NCBI GenBank assembly: GCA_039961735.1
Contig: JABRVX010000004.1
Location: 67,220 to 131,219 of the forward strand
Direction of reading: 5' to 3'
DNA: 64,000 bases
DNA from: Fimbriimonadia bacterium
GTDB taxonomy: Bacteria > Armatimonadota > Fimbriimonadia > Fimbriimonadales > JABRVX01
A program made the translations under genes and the position numbers. The notes below the pieces were generated by a model. It saw nothing but the letters and a program-made list of their open reading frames with translations, did not search any database and was not told the DNA's origin. Every line of letters starts with the position of its first letter. The stretch's first letter is position 1. Below, piece by piece: positions 23,032-32,509 of this stretch.

Positions 23032-24336
23032 CTACGGGAAGATGCCGCGGGTTACCGTCGCGTCGGCCACGCGCTTCACCCCGATGATGTACGCCCCGAT
23101 ACGCATGTTGGTCTTGTGCTGTTGCGAGGTGTTCCACACGGCGTCGAAGCTATCCAGCATAATGCGCTCCAGGCGCTCGTTTACCTCGAGCTCGTGCCAG
23201 AAGAAGGCCTGCAGGTCCTGGACCCACTCGAAGTACGAGCAGACTACTCCGCCCGCATTCGCGAGTACGTCGGGCACCACCAGCACACCCTTGTCGGAAA
23301 GAATGTCGTCCGCTTCGGGCGTGGTAGGCCCGTTGGCGCCCTCGGCAACTAGCTTGGCTTTGATCTGGTCCGCGTTCTCAGCGGTGATCTGACCTGCCGT
23401 TGCCGCCGGGACCAAGATGTCGCACTCCTGCAGCAGAAGCTCTGAGTTCGACAGGTGCTCGCCCTCCTTGAAGTCCTGGAAGATACCGTCGCGCCCGGCA
23501 TGAGGCAGGAACTGCTCGATAGGCAGGCCCTTGGGGTTGTAGACCGCGCCGACCGCATCGCTCAGACCGACGATCGTAGCGCCCTTCTCTGCAAGAAGTT
23601 TCGCGGACACGCTTCCGACGTTACCGAAACCCTGCACGATTACTTTGGCCCCGTTCACGTTCAGGTTCAGCTTCCTTGCCGCTGCAAGAGTGGTTACCAT
23701 CACTCCTCGTCCGGTAGCCTCCACCCGACCTTCCGTGCCGCCGAGAGGTATCGGCTTCCCGGTAACGACGCCGGGAATGGCGTATCCGGCTTGCATGCTA
23801 AAGGTATCCATGATCCACGCCATGACTTGCGGGTTGGTGCCAATGTCGGGCGCGGGAATGTCCCGCTCGGGACCGATGATCATGTTGATCTCGGTTACGT
23901 ATCGCCGCGTCATCTTTTCCAGTTCGCGCATGCTGAGCGTATGTGGGTCCACACATACCGAACCCTTCGCACCACCGTAGGGGATGTTGACGATGGCACA
24001 CTTCCACGTCATCCACATGGCCAGAGCGCGTGTCTCGTCAATGTCCACGTCGGGCGCGTAGCGGATACCTCCCTTCGTCGGTCCGCGTGCGCTGTTGTGC
24101 CGTACACGGTATCCGGTGAACACCTTGATGCTTTGGTCATCCATTACCACGGGGAAGTTCACCGTGATCTCGGTGCGAGGCATCGAGAGAGTCTCGTGCA
24201 GCCCGGCATCGAGGTCGAGATACTTGGCGGCTGTGGCAAGCTGTGCCTGGGCCATTCGGAAAAGCTTGCCCTCGCCATGCATTCCGGTGGGATTCGGGGT
24301 CGCGTGAGGCTCCTGGGGAGCAGCGATACCTGACAT
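23032..24336 (-). CDS. gdhA: Glutamate dehydrogenase
   Basis: 434 residues of the Glu/Leu/Phe/Val dehydrogenase family. Visible: GYRVRHNSARGPTKGGIRY with the substrate lysines, KCAIVNIPYGGAKG with catalytic Lys, PAPDIGTN with the catalytic Asp, and the Rossmann motif VQGFGNVGS. Length and sequence fit hexameric GDH rather than leucine dehydrogenase. It interconverts 2-oxoglutarate plus ammonia with glutamate. The ATG at 24336 follows GGAGGT by 6 nt. It lies 24 nt after mreD and is probably transcribed with mreBCD. Confidence 0.93.
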   Translation of the reverse strand: MSGIAAPQEPHATPNPTGMHGEGKLFRMAQAQLATAAKYLDLDAGLHETLSMPRTEITVNFPVVMDDQSIKVFTGYRVRHNSARGPTKGGIRYAPDVDIDETRALAMWMTWKCAIVNIPYGGAKGSVCVDPHTLSMRELEKMTRRYVTEINMIIGPERDIPAPDIGTNPQVMAWIMDTFSMQAGYAIPGVVTGKPIPLGGTEGRVEATGRGVMVTTLAAARKLNLNVNGAKVIVQGFGNVGSVSAKLLAEKGATIVGLSDAVGAVYNPKGLPIEQFLPHAGRDGIFQDFKEGEHLSNSELLLQECDILVPAATAGQITAENADQIKAKLVAEGANGPTTPEADDILSDKGVLVVPDVLANAGGVVCSYFEWVQDLQAFFWHELEVNERLERIMLDSFDAVWNTSQQHKTNMRIGAYIIGVKRVADATVTRGIFP

Positions 24337-24360
24337 TGAAGTACCTCCACTTCTTTGTGA

Positions 24361-24846
24361 TTAGTGCTCTTGCGCGGCCTTCGTTGCCCGTACAAGGAGC
24401 CGGTACATCGGTAGCGATAGGACAGCGTTGTATGCGCTGCCCACCACCGTTAGTTGTACCCAATTGCCCAAGTCGGGCTGAGGGTTAAGGAGCAGGAACA
24501 GGCCCTTCGCCAGCACAGAGCACACGAACACGACGGATGAGCCGACCGCCCAGTGTTGTGGGCTCACAAACCTTGGGGCCCAGCCAGCCGCGAAGCCGGA
24601 GACGGCCCCACTCACCAAAAACGCCGCACCAGCTCCGCCAGCTATCGCAGTATGACCCAGCCCGACGGCGAATCCCAGTACCGCACCCCAGGCTCTCCCC
24701 GCAAACAGAGCGGTGCAGAACACGCAGATGAGCAGCAGCGAAGGCGGAGCACCCAAGATAGCCATCCGGTGCGCGAGTGGGCCTTCGATCACGGCCGCTA
24801 ACACAAAAAAGAATAGGGCCGTGAGAGCCGGGGCAAGGCGTCTCAT
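24361..24846 (-). CDS. mreD: Rod shape-determining protein MreD
   Basis: 161 residues, five or six hydrophobic helices with little polar sequence (LTALFFFVLAAVIEG, LLLICVFCTALFAGRAWG). Assignment rests on size, topology and the mreB-mreC-mreD order; primary sequence of MreD is poorly conserved. The ATG overlaps the mreC stop (ATGA). MreD is a membrane partner of MreC in the elongasome. Confidence 0.85.
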   Translation of the reverse strand: MRRLAPALTALFFFVLAAVIEGPLAHRMAILGAPPSLLLICVFCTALFAGRAWGAVLGFAVGLGHTAIAGGAGAAFLVSGAVSGFAAGWAPRFVSPQHWAVGSSVVFVCSVLAKGLFLLLNPQPDLGNWVQLTVVGSAYNAVLSLPMYRLLVRATKAAQEH

Positions 24847-25646
24847 CGGAGAATGATCGCCTCCTCGACGGTGTCTGGGCGGACGGCAGGCGCCACCCAG
24901 GCACGCACGAAACCGTACGCTGGGTCTCGCCACACGCGCACGACCGTCCCAATCAGGATCCCCTTCGGATAACGCTGCCCGATTCCCGATGTGACCACGC
25001 GCTCCCCCATCCTCACGATCGCCGCCTCCGAAAGGTGGTCGAGGAGCAGATTCGGCCCGCCGGTGCCACGAGCAACACCCGCGGCCCGCGAATCCGTGCC
25101 TGCAAGCCGAGCACCCACAGCAAAACGATCCGAGGTATTGAGCAGCACGCGACAGGTGCTTGCATCCACCTGCTCGACGACACCCACCAAGCCCTTCGGC
25201 GCCACGACTGCGGCACCGACTCTGACACCATGGCGCGACCCAACGGAAAGCGTGGCAGTCGACTCGAGGGGATAGTAGCCGATCACGGAGGCCGCCACGC
25301 TCCCCGGCGATAGGCTCGGCAGAGTCTCGACGATCGAGCGAAGGCGCTCGTTCTCCAGTTCGAGCTCGCGAAGTCTGAGGCGAAGCGCCTCTGCCTCTTC
25401 CGCCTTGGCCCGAAGCTCTCGGACTTCGGCTCGAAGGGTCGAGCCCTGCCTGAGTCCCAGCAGTGCATCCGTCGCGGCAAGATAGGTGGAGTTCACCACC
25501 GCATGCACCGGGAGGAGGACGGATCGAACCACCCGGCTCATGGGCTCCGAAACGATTCCGCGATCGTTCGCAAGCATGAAGCTCACCAGCACGAGCAGGA
25601 CGAGAAGCGCCCAATCTCCGGGACGGTCTTGGCGTGTGGGCCTCAT
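24843..25646 (-). CDS. mreC: Rod shape-determining protein MreC
   Basis: 267 residues: cytoplasmic start, one membrane helix ([14 protein letters not shown]), a coiled coil (about 60-105, [20 protein letters not shown]), then the two-lobed beta domain with [20 protein letters not shown] and [21 protein letters not shown] 25646 overlaps the mreB stop by ATGA. MreC links MreB filaments to the periplasmic peptidoglycan machinery. Confidence 0.92.
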   Translation of the reverse strand: MRPTRQDRPGDWALLVLLVLVSFMLANDRGIVSEPMSRVVRSVLLPVHAVVNSTYLAATDALLGLRQGSTLRAEVRELRAKAEEAEALRLRLRELELENERLRSIVETLPSLSPGSVAASVIGYYPLESTATLSVGSRHGVRVGAAVVAPKGLVGVVEQVDASTCRVLLNTSDRFAVGARLAGTDSRAAGVARGTGGPNLLLDHLSEAAIVRMGERVVTSGIGQRYPKGILIGTVVRVWRDPAYGFVRAWVAPAVRPDTVEEAIILR

Positions 25647-26686
25647 GAGCCGGAATGCTTGAGCACTTTGCTGAGCTGAGGGTGACGCTCGATCTCTTCC
25701 AGCACACGGCCGGTGCCGAGGACCACGCAGTTCAGCGGCTCGTCGGCGACGAAGACCGGCATCTCGGTCTCCTTCATGATAAGGCGGTCGAGGCCACGAA
25801 GTAGCGCGCCGCCCCCTGCAAGGCAGATGCCGCGGTTCATGATGTCGGCGGCGAGCTCGGGTGGCGTCGCCTCCAGCGCCTGCTTGACGGCATCCACGAT
25901 CTGGTTCAGCGGCTCGGCGATTGCCGTGCGCAACTCCTCGGAGGTGATGCATGCGCTACGCGGAAGGCCCGTGATCAGATCGCGTCCGCGCACTTCCGTC
26001 CGAAGCTCCTGCTCGAGCGGGTATGCGGACCCGATCTCGATCTTGACGTTCTCCGTGGTTCGGTCGCCGATAAGCAGATTGTACGCTCGCTTTACATACG
26101 CGCCGATGGCTTCGTCCACCTCGTCGCCGGCAGTACGGATGGACACGGAGTAAACAATGCCAGCCAGCGAGATGACCGCTACTTCGGTGGTACCGCCGCC
26201 GATGTCCACGATCATCGAGCCGGTAGGCTCCTCGACGGGAAGACCTGCACCGATGGCCGCCGCCATGGGCTCCTCGATGAGATACGCCTCGTGCGCGCCG
26301 GCCCGGCGCGTCGCCTCATACACCGCACGTCGCTCGACTTCCGTCACGCCACTCGGGATGCCTACCACTACGCGATACCAGGCGAAGCGCCGACGAGCCG
26401 ACTTCCGAATGAAGTCACGAAGCATCCGCTCTGTCTGGTCGTAGTCTGCGATGACGCCGTCACGAAGGGGACGAATGGCGACGATGGACGAAGGTGTTCG
26501 GCCCACCATCCGCTTGGCCTCCAGACCGACCGCCAGAATCTGCTTGCTATCCGAGTCGATCGCGACGACGGAGGGCTCGTGAAGAAGGATGCCCTTGCCC
26601 TGCGCGTACACCAACGTGTTCGCGGTGCCTAGGTCCACCCCCATGTCGCAATACACACGCGACAGCAGGGACCGCATCAGACGCAT
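25643..26686 (-). CDS. mreB: Rod shape-determining protein MreB
   Basis: 347 residues, actin fold. Phosphate-1 motif [13 protein letters not shown], phosphate-2 motif [29 protein letters not shown], and adenosine motif [12 protein letters not shown] are all present. MreB polymerises under the membrane and guides elongation. The ATG at 26686 follows AGAGGG. First of three overlapping genes; remA lies 48 nt upstream on the same strand. Confidence 0.96.
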   Translation of the reverse strand: MRLMRSLLSRVYCDMGVDLGTANTLVYAQGKGILLHEPSVVAIDSDSKQILAVGLEAKRMVGRTPSSIVAIRPLRDGVIADYDQTERMLRDFIRKSARRRFAWYRVVVGIPSGVTEVERRAVYEATRRAGAHEAYLIEEPMAAAIGAGLPVEEPTGSMIVDIGGGTTEVAVISLAGIVYSVSIRTAGDEVDEAIGAYVKRAYNLLIGDRTTENVKIEIGSAYPLEQELRTEVRGRDLITGLPRSACITSEELRTAIAEPLNQIVDAVKQALEATPPELAADIMNRGICLAGGGALLRGLDRLIMKETEMPVFVADEPLNCVVLGTGRVLEEIERHPQLSKVLKHSGS

Positions 26687-26734
26687 CGAGCTACCCTCTT
26701 TCCGTCCTCACAGCGTTTCAGAACCGGTCCTTTC

Positions 26735-26998
26735 TTACTCCTCTTCACCGATATCGCCGCTGCAGAGCCGCTTGGCGAGGGTTTCCTGAGAGATTGCGGA
26801 GAGTACCACGGAGCCGCACGATGTGAAGATCACGCTCTTGGTGCGCCGTCCCTGGGTGGCATCAATCAGGTTTCCTGTCTTGCGCAGTTGCTGGATGAGA
26901 CGTCGCATGGGGGCGGACTCGCTGCTCACCATCGCAATGATCTTGTCTGCAACAACGAAATTATAAAAGCCCACATTGAGTACTGGTGGGACGGTCAT
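26735..26998 (-). CDS. remA: RemA/DUF370 family regulatory protein
   Basis: 87 residues matching the whole DUF370 domain: LNVGFYNFVVADKIIAMVSS, ESAPMRRLIQQLRKTGNLIDAT, GRRTKSVIFTSCGSVVLSAI and SQETLAKRL. RemA of Bacillus is a DNA-binding activator of matrix genes that forms oligomeric rings. ATG 26998 is preferred over 27031 because the family begins there. Gene order remA-mreB-mreC-mreD suggests a link with envelope or shape control; that link is inference. Confidence 0.88.
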   Translation of the reverse strand: MTVPPVLNVGFYNFVVADKIIAMVSSESAPMRRLIQQLRKTGNLIDATQGRRTKSVIFTSCGSVVLSAISQETLAKRLCSGDIGEEE

Positions 26999-27090
26999 TT
27001 CCTTTGCTCCACTCCTGCTGCAGATGACCAAGAAGCCGAATGACGCCCGGCTATGGCGGATGGGGGGCTTCCCAGCCGGAATAAGTCAAT

Positions 27091-27115
27091 CAAACGCCGT
27101 TTTACCCCGCGTTTG
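27091..27115 (-). terminator. Weak hairpin after the small membrane protein gene
   Basis: CAAACGC and GCGTTTG arms (7 bp) with an 11-nt loop, 35 nt beyond the stop at 27150 and before remA. Possible terminator or processing site. Confidence 0.3.
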
Positions 27116-27149
27116 GAAGCGGGTGCAAGCGATTACGTGCTGAGGCAGA

Positions 27150-27464
27150 CTAGAGGGATACGCCGCCGGTCGCCGTGGGCGCGCCACCTGGGCCTGCAGG
27201 GCCGGGACCCATTGGGCCTACAGTCGGACCCATAGGCATCCCGCCGCCCATGCCCATCATGTCCTGCTGCTCGCCGGAACCCCACATAGAGGCATTCCCC
27301 GACATCAGTGCGGACTGTGGCTTTGTCAGGTTCGGTCGGTCCGGCTCCGGCAGCGGGGTGATCTCCTGATTAGTGGAGAGAAAGTAGATGACTCCCACGC
27401 CGACGACGCCCAGCGCGATAATGCCTATGAGGATCGGGTCTACGGTCTTTCCGGAACTGGCCAT
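27150..27464 (-). CDS. Small single-pass membrane protein with Gly/Met/Pro-rich tail
   Basis: 104 residues: a short basic start, one membrane helix (PILIGIIALGVVGVGVIYFL), a Pro-rich stretch and a low-complexity tail of repeated Met-Gly-Pro units (GMGGGMPMGPTVGPMGPGPA). No family recognised. TACAAT ends 9 nt before the ATG, so the mRNA leader would be about 2-3 nt. It is downstream of purH by 42 nt on the same strand but probably has its own promoter. Confidence 0.65.
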   Translation of the reverse strand: MASSGKTVDPILIGIIALGVVGVGVIYFLSTNQEITPLPEPDRPNLTKPQSALMSGNASMWGSGEQQDMMGMGGGMPMGPTVGPMGPGPAGPGGAPTATGGVSL

Positions 27465-27473
27465 TCTGTTCTT

Positions 27474-27479
27474 ATTGTA
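27474..27479 (-). promoter_or_regulatory. -10 box TACAAT close to the start of the 27464 gene
   Basis: Nine bases separate TACAAT from the ATG at 27464, giving a nearly leaderless mRNA. No Shine-Dalgarno in between. Confidence 0.45.
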
Positions 27480-27506
27480 GCCCTTCTCGACTCGAAGATC
27501 AAGGCG

Positions 27507-29033
27507 TCAATGCCGAAATTGCCGGCAGTCTGTGAACACCATCGCAAGTCCGAGAGCGTCTGCGGTTCGGATCACGTCCTCGTCTCGCTTCGAACCGCCA
27601 GGTTGCACAACCGCTACGATGCCGGCAGCAGCGGCGAGTTCGATACTATCGGGAAACGGAAAGAACCCGTCGCTGGCGAGAACGGCTCCTCGGGCAGCTT
27701 CGCCCGCCTGCTCCAGGGCGATGCGGACAGAAGCCACGCGGCTCGTCTGTCCGCTGCCGACCCCACGGGTGCAGCGATCGGATGTCACCACGATGCCGTT
27801 CGACTTCATGTAGCGCACGACACGCCACGCGAACTCCATCTCGGCCATCTCGGCATCCGTCGGCTGCCGCCGCGTCATCGTGCGGGGCGCGAATGGTGCA
27901 AGCGGTTGGGCACTCTGGCGAAGCACTCCGCCCGCAACGCTGCGAAGCGACCAGCCGGGCATGAGCGGCCGGTCCCCGAACTCCAGCAATCTGACCGAGC
28001 CACCCCAGCCGGACCTTGCGGAGATCGTCCCTGCCGCCCCATCCTCGAAGTGCGGGGCCGCGATGACCTCCAGAAACTGGTTCTTCGCAGTCAGCTCGGC
28101 TGCCGCTTGCTCGTCCACAGAGCGGTTGATCGCCACGACCCCGCCGAATGCCGAGGCGGGGTCGGCATCCACAGCTCTTCTGACTGCTGTGGCCGGGGTA
28201 TCGGCTAGCGCCACTCCGCACGGCGTCAAGTGCTTCACCACGACTGCGGCGGGCTCGGCGAACGTGAGTGCCGCCTCGATGGCCGCATCTGCATCGAGAA
28301 TGTTGTTGTACGACAGCTCCTTGCCGCCGAGCACTCGTGCACTAAGCGCCGATGCACCGGCAAAGTCCGGGTCGAGGTAGGCCGCAGCTTGCTGGTCCGG
28401 GTTCTCGCCGTAGCGAAGCAAGCGGCAGCGCGGCATCACCAGGGCGAGCGTATCGCTCGCTCCCTCACCCAGATACTCGGCGATGGCGGCATCATAGCGC
28501 GCGGTTAGAGAGAACGCCTTGAGCGCAAGTCCCGCCCGAGTCTCGGGCATCACCTGGCCCTCGCGCCGCAGCTCACCGAGCACGCGGGGGTAATCGGCCG
28601 GGTCGCACACGGCGGCGACCGCAGCGTGATTCTTGGCCGCAGCACGCAGCATGGCCGGTCCGCCTATGTCAATCATCTCGATGGCTTCTGCTCGTGTGGC
28701 ACCCTTCGCGATGGTCTCCCTGAACGGATACAGGTTGACCACTAGCACCTCGATCCGGCCGATCGCAAGCCGCTCCAAAGCATCCAGATGGTCCGGCACA
28801 GACGGGTCGGCGAGGAGGCCGGCGTGGATAGCAGGATGAAGCGTCTTGACCCGCCCGTCCATGATCTCGGGGAAACCGGTGACCTTGGAGACTTCGTTGA
28901 CGGTTAGGCCCGCCTCTCGCAGCTTCGCCGCGGTGCCTCCGGTGGAGATCAGTTCGAACCCCAGATCGGCCAAGCCTCTGGCAAACTCCTCGATTCCTGT
29001 CTTATCCCACACACTGAGCAGCGCTCTTCTCAT
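27507..29033 (-). CDS. purH: Bifunctional AICAR formyltransferase/IMP cyclohydrolase PurH
   Basis: 508 residues, usual length about 510-530. N-terminal IMP cyclohydrolase domain: ALLSVWDKTGIEEFARGL, ELISTGGTAAKL, GFPEIMDGRVKTLHP, VVNLYPF and IDIGGPAMLRAAAKN. C-terminal transformylase: RYGENPDQQAA, GKELSYNNILD, VKHLTPCGVA with the Lys-His pair, and SDGFFPFPDSIE. It carries out the last two steps of purine synthesis to IMP. Start ATG 29033 overlaps the stop of the peptidase gene (ATGA). Confidence 0.96.
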   Translation of the reverse strand: MRRALLSVWDKTGIEEFARGLADLGFELISTGGTAAKLREAGLTVNEVSKVTGFPEIMDGRVKTLHPAIHAGLLADPSVPDHLDALERLAIGRIEVLVVNLYPFRETIAKGATRAEAIEMIDIGGPAMLRAAAKNHAAVAAVCDPADYPRVLGELRREGQVMPETRAGLALKAFSLTARYDAAIAEYLGEGASDTLALVMPRCRLLRYGENPDQQAAAYLDPDFAGASALSARVLGGKELSYNNILDADAAIEAALTFAEPAAVVVKHLTPCGVALADTPATAVRRAVDADPASAFGGVVAINRSVDEQAAAELTAKNQFLEVIAAPHFEDGAAGTISARSGWGGSVRLLEFGDRPLMPGWSLRSVAGGVLRQSAQPLAPFAPRTMTRRQPTDAEMAEMEFAWRVVRYMKSNGIVVTSDRCTRGVGSGQTSRVASVRIALEQAGEAARGAVLASDGFFPFPDSIELAAAAGIVAVVQPGGSKRDEDVIRTADALGLAMVFTDCRQFRH

Positions 29034-29629
29034 CCCATCTTCCTTTCGTGTCCAGCGAGTGGTGGCGCGAGCGAGATCAGGATCGTTCTAAGCAGACGCT
29101 CTTGCTCGTCGAGGGGCATGTGTGTGCCTTGCGGCTTGCTCTCCTCAGAATGTGGCACATGCACGAAGCCGCAAGGCGGCGCGCCCGGTGTGACCAGAGC
29201 CAGGTAGTACCATGCGTTGCACAGGTACCCGCCTGCCGAGTACGACCAGGTCACCCGTGAATCCCCTAGCCCTTGCATGAGAGGCGGACCGAACAGCTTG
29301 CTGCCGATGCGCTCCGGCCCGGGCGGAAACCAGTCTGGACCGACCGTCTCACCTGCCATGTCCGGAGTCGCGCCCACTTCCCTACGCCCGAACAGCTCGA
29401 GATAAATGCGTGTGTCGCGGTTGTGAACACCCAAGAGCAGGGCGACATCGTAGCTGCGCCGCGTGAGCAACCGAACAGCCTCGGCAGCCGCCCTATACTC
29501 GACCGCCAGCACCTCACAGTCCACTTCCCACCCGTCGGGTGGTCGCGCCGCAAGACGTCTCGCTAACTCGGCCGAGGGATTGCTCGCGAGGGAACCAAAA
29601 GAGCCAAAGCCGGTGACGAGGGCTATCAA
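29030..29629 (-). CDS. pcp: Pyroglutamyl-peptidase I-like cysteine peptidase (C15)
   Basis: 199 residues. TGFGSFGSLASNPSA at the N-terminus, LLGVHNRDTRIYLELF near the catalytic Glu, SAGGYLCNAWYYLAL with the nucleophile Cys and GFVHVPH with the His give the C15 triad. It removes N-terminal pyroglutamate from peptides. The TTG at 29629 lies 4 nt after the stop of the upstream gene without a Shine-Dalgarno, so initiation probably depends on coupling; the family N-terminus begins exactly there. ATGA overlap with purH downstream. Confidence 0.85.
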   Translation of the reverse strand: MIALVTGFGSFGSLASNPSAELARRLAARPPDGWEVDCEVLAVEYRAAAEAVRLLTRRSYDVALLLGVHNRDTRIYLELFGRREVGATPDMAGETVGPDWFPPGPERIGSKLFGPPLMQGLGDSRVTWSYSAGGYLCNAWYYLALVTPGAPPCGFVHVPHSEESKPQGTHMPLDEQERLLRTILISLAPPLAGHERKMG

Positions 29630-29633
29630 GGGA

Positions 29634-31136
29634 TCACTGCGGAGTTTCCGGGGCAGGCGACTCCACGGTGACCTTCACGGTCTGTGATGCAGACTTGCCT
29701 GCGCTGTCTTTTGCCGTCAGCGTGAAGACCGTGGTCTTCTGCACGGGCACATCGAGTGTGCCGCTAGACACGTCGATTGGACCGATGTCGTTGTCTATGC
29801 TCGCTTCGACCGCACCACGCAGTTCCCATCGCAGCCGCACAGTGTCGCCGGGATGTTTCACGACTGCTGGCTGCACCGAGAAACTGATGTCGACATCGGC
29901 CTCTACCACGGTGACAGAGAACTTCCGACTGACCGTCTTGTTCTCGGCGTTGACAGCCACGAACTCGTACTGCCCAGAGCGTTCGAACCGGACCTCTGCC
30001 GAACCTAAATACGGTTGGAGCTGAATGTTAGGAGGAGTGATGAAGATACGATCGGTGTTCCTCACCTTGTACGTGATGGTCACCGGCTCTCCCTTTCGAA
30101 TGGTCTTCGGGTTGACACTCAGTTCCAAGATTTCCGGCGGCGGCAGCGCCTCGGGAAGCTGAATAGTGATCAGCTCCTCACGGCTGGGCGTTTCGCCCAT
30201 ATTGCCTTGGGCCACGAGTACCAGCCTCCCGCTCTCCTCGGGAGTGAACTTCATTGAGCCTTGCGTCTCGAGATTCGAGCCTATGACCCGTCCGTTGAAC
30301 TCGAGCCGAACGGAGTTGCTATGGAGGGTGCGCCAGGAAACCGTCACCGACTCTCCCTTCATCACTGCGTTGCGGTCCACTGCAAAGTGGGCCACGACAG
30401 CGGCTCGCGGCCAGAGAAGCCAGACGACGGTCGAGATCGCGAGCAGTACGAGAACGGTCACCAGCACGGACGGGCTGATCACCCCGCGTCTTTCGACCTG
30501 CCCCTGGGTGGATGCCGAAACGTGAGAGTTTTCGACCGAACGCGCGGACACAGTGAAGCCGTAGAGCCGTGCCGTGCTGATGAACGGCGAGCTCGTCGCC
30601 TGCACTGCCAGGTCAACCTCTTGCCTTCCTCCCGGCGGCAAGGTGATGCGCTCTTCGTCGAACTGATAGGTGCAGCCGTCCTCGGGGTCCGAGGCAAAGA
30701 GCTGGAGATGCTGCTCGGTGTTTCCTAAGTTGCCGACACCGACTTGGAAGTAGCAGGTCCGTCCGAGTGGAGAGACGACTCCACGTTTGGGCATCAGTTC
30801 GATGGTGAGCAGGTTGAACGCTCGGATGTTGACGCTACCCTGCCGCGACACTCGCTCGCCACTCTCCAGAGAGCAGACCGACACGACGAATGGGTAGACA
30901 CCGGCTCGGCTCTCACTGCTGCGGGGCGGCTTCACGAGGATACGTTCGCTCGCCTGCTGACCTGGTTCGAGCGTGAAGCTGGAAACGGGTATCGCGCACC
31001 ACTCGGGATCTAGGCCCTCAATCTCAAGCCCGAAGCGACCGGCGGCTTCTCCGTTATTGGTGACCGTGACCTGGATCTTTGCGGTGCCGCCCGGTTCAAC
31101 GACCAACTCGTCTTGTTCGAGAGCGACGGTTATCAT
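29634..31136 (-). CDS. Single-pass membrane protein with Ig-like (CARDB/NPCBM-associated type) domains
   Basis: 500 residues. Residues 1-225 hold two beta-sandwich repeats (VEPGGTAKIQVTVTNNGEAAG, GNLGNTEQHLQLFASDP) of the COG1470 type; one membrane helix spans about 231-250 (SPSVLVTVLVLLAISTVVWLL), and two more beta domains follow (KGESVTVSWRTLHSN, GDTVRLRWELRG). There is no signal peptide, so topology is unclear: either side could be outside. Probably a protein-protein interaction scaffold. A consensus promoter lies just upstream. Confidence 0.7.
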   Translation of the reverse strand: MITVALEQDELVVEPGGTAKIQVTVTNNGEAAGRFGLEIEGLDPEWCAIPVSSFTLEPGQQASERILVKPPRSSESRAGVYPFVVSVCSLESGERVSRQGSVNIRAFNLLTIELMPKRGVVSPLGRTCYFQVGVGNLGNTEQHLQLFASDPEDGCTYQFDEERITLPPGGRQEVDLAVQATSSPFISTARLYGFTVSARSVENSHVSASTQGQVERRGVISPSVLVTVLVLLAISTVVWLLWPRAAVVAHFAVDRNAVMKGESVTVSWRTLHSNSVRLEFNGRVIGSNLETQGSMKFTPEESGRLVLVAQGNMGETPSREELITIQLPEALPPPEILELSVNPKTIRKGEPVTITYKVRNTDRIFITPPNIQLQPYLGSAEVRFERSGQYEFVAVNAENKTVSRKFSVTVVEADVDISFSVQPAVVKHPGDTVRLRWELRGAVEASIDNDIGPIDVSSGTLDVPVQKTTVFTLTAKDSAGKSASQTVKVTVESPAPETPQ

Positions 31137-31158
31137 GGGTGGGAAGCGGTCCGTGTGG

Positions 31159-31188
31159 ATTATACGGACTGCTTCGTCGGGCTGTCAA
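31159..31188 (-). promoter_or_regulatory. Consensus sigma70 promoter
   Basis: Minus strand TTGACA (31188-31183), 18-nt spacer, TATAAT (31164-31159): both hexamers perfect. Leader to the ATG at 31136 would be about 16 nt and has no Shine-Dalgarno. Confidence 0.85.
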
Positions 31189-31206
31189 CTTGGCCGGGTC
31201 GTCGCT

Positions 31207-31851
31207 TCACTCGTCGTCTGAATGACCCTCGCCCATCGTTCGGCGGTAGCCTGCGAGTTCCGCCCGAACCAGTCCCAGACGTGGGGCGAACCAAAACAGC
31301 ATCTCCTCAGCCGGCTTTCGCCGACCACCGAGGTACATCATCACGGACACTTTGACGGACTGCACCGAGCCACCAGGAAGGCGTAACATGTCCTCGGACG
31401 TCCGGATGCTTGCGCTTGCCGGTATCGCCGGTTCTCCCTCTGTAATGTTGATGCCGGCCCACTGCCACTCGTCGCCAATCTGCCGCCCGTACTGGAGCAA
31501 CGGGATCGGCGGTTCGAAACGGTCGACACCTGACCCTATGAATGCGACGCCCTCGCGGTCGGCGGCATAATACTCCACGATCTCCTGCCCTTCGGCACTC
31601 AGTCGCAACACGAAGCAGTCTGGTTCTGTGTCAGGCGCCGGGGTTACGGCGCACATCACTGGGATGGACTCGGTTCCGAGATGGAGCACGCAAGGCGTCG
31701 GCTGCTCAGGCATCAGCCAATAAACGTCTTCAGCTCGGACCAGCGCACCGTCGAGCGGCTGCTGCACCTGCGAACCCTCACGGTCGTGGCAACCGAAGCC
31801 CAGACAGAGAAGGAGTAGCGAGAGGGCGACCGGTCGGTTCGCGCGTATCAT
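31207..31851 (-). CDS. Lipoprotein, first-from-end of three tandem paralogues
   Basis: 214 residues. Signal peptide with lipobox LGFGC (lipid-attached Cys21). Body features shared with the next two genes: PIPLLQYGRQIGDEWQWAG, a central beta segment, and WFAPRLGLVRAELAGYRR near the C-terminus. No known family recognised. It starts 10 nt after the stop of the middle paralogue. Probably an outer-surface or periplasmic beta-sandwich protein. Confidence 0.68.
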   Translation of the reverse strand: MIRANRPVALSLLLLCLGFGCHDREGSQVQQPLDGALVRAEDVYWLMPEQPTPCVLHLGTESIPVMCAVTPAPDTEPDCFVLRLSAEGQEIVEYYAADREGVAFIGSGVDRFEPPIPLLQYGRQIGDEWQWAGINITEGEPAIPASASIRTSEDMLRLPGGSVQSVKVSVMMYLGGRRKPAEEMLFWFAPRLGLVRAELAGYRRTMGEGHSDDE

Positions 31852-31861
31852 ACGACTCGTA

Positions 31862-32488
31862 TTACGACTTCGAGTACCTCGTCAGCACGACGGTTTCTGT
31901 CAGCCTGTCCTTCCCATCACGGTACTCAGTCTGCTCTTTGACGAGGCCGATACCGGGGGCGTACCACGAAGTGCGGACGACCGAGATGGTTGCCTTCCCC
32001 GAACCGAGCTGCGACTTGGTTTCGACCTTGACACAATCCTCCTGCTTGCCAAGAACCAGCAGGCGTTCGGTGCCCTGCACGCGCGCCTCCATTTTGCAGG
32101 CGATGGAACCTTGGGAAAGCGGCATCTCACCGCTCCAAGACCACTTGGTGCCCGCCTTGACCGGTCCAATGAGTAGCGGCATCGGAGGGCTCAGGAGCGT
32201 AGGCGGACTGCCTACTGCGACCAGGTACACGCCCTTTGCGTCGGCACGGTAGAGCGACCTGCCGCCCTTATCGGCATCGGTCGTGACGACTTCCCAGGCG
32301 GGTTTGCCATCTAGCTCGGTCTGCCCGACAACCTCGAGACCGTAGCCGACAACGGTCGACGCAATATTCGACCGCTTCTCGTAGAGCCAGCTCGTGCCCG
32401 TCGTCAGTGGAAAGAGATCCGCAGGCGATGGGGAAGCACCTGCTTGAAGTGCCGCCGCGGTTACGAGCATCGCGAGCAGTTGAGTCAC
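31862..32488 (-). CDS. Secreted protein, middle member of three tandem paralogues
   Basis: 208 residues. Short signal peptide (QLLAMLVTAAALQAGA) without lipobox. Begins LFPLTTGTSWLYEKRSN, then PPMPLLIGPVKAGTKWSWSG and SWYAPGIGLVKEQTEYRDG, which align with its neighbours (KPMLKFPPKQDEVWEWKG; LYAPGYGSIKTTHTAYRKDG). The GTG at 32488 follows a GGAGGAGG about 10 nt upstream. Function unknown. Confidence 0.68.
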   Translation of the reverse strand: MTQLLAMLVTAAALQAGASPSPADLFPLTTGTSWLYEKRSNIASTVVGYGLEVVGQTELDGKPAWEVVTTDADKGGRSLYRADAKGVYLVAVGSPPTLLSPPMPLLIGPVKAGTKWSWSGEMPLSQGSIACKMEARVQGTERLLVLGKQEDCVKVETKSQLGSGKATISVVRTSWYAPGIGLVKEQTEYRDGKDRLTETVVLTRYSKS

Positions 32489-32509
32489 GAGGGGGAACCT
32501 CCTCCTTGA

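Noticed and set aside
24846-25707. A 448-residue protein including MreD
   Set aside because: The upstream part is read out of frame through mreC; MreD starts at 24846 with an ATGA overlap.
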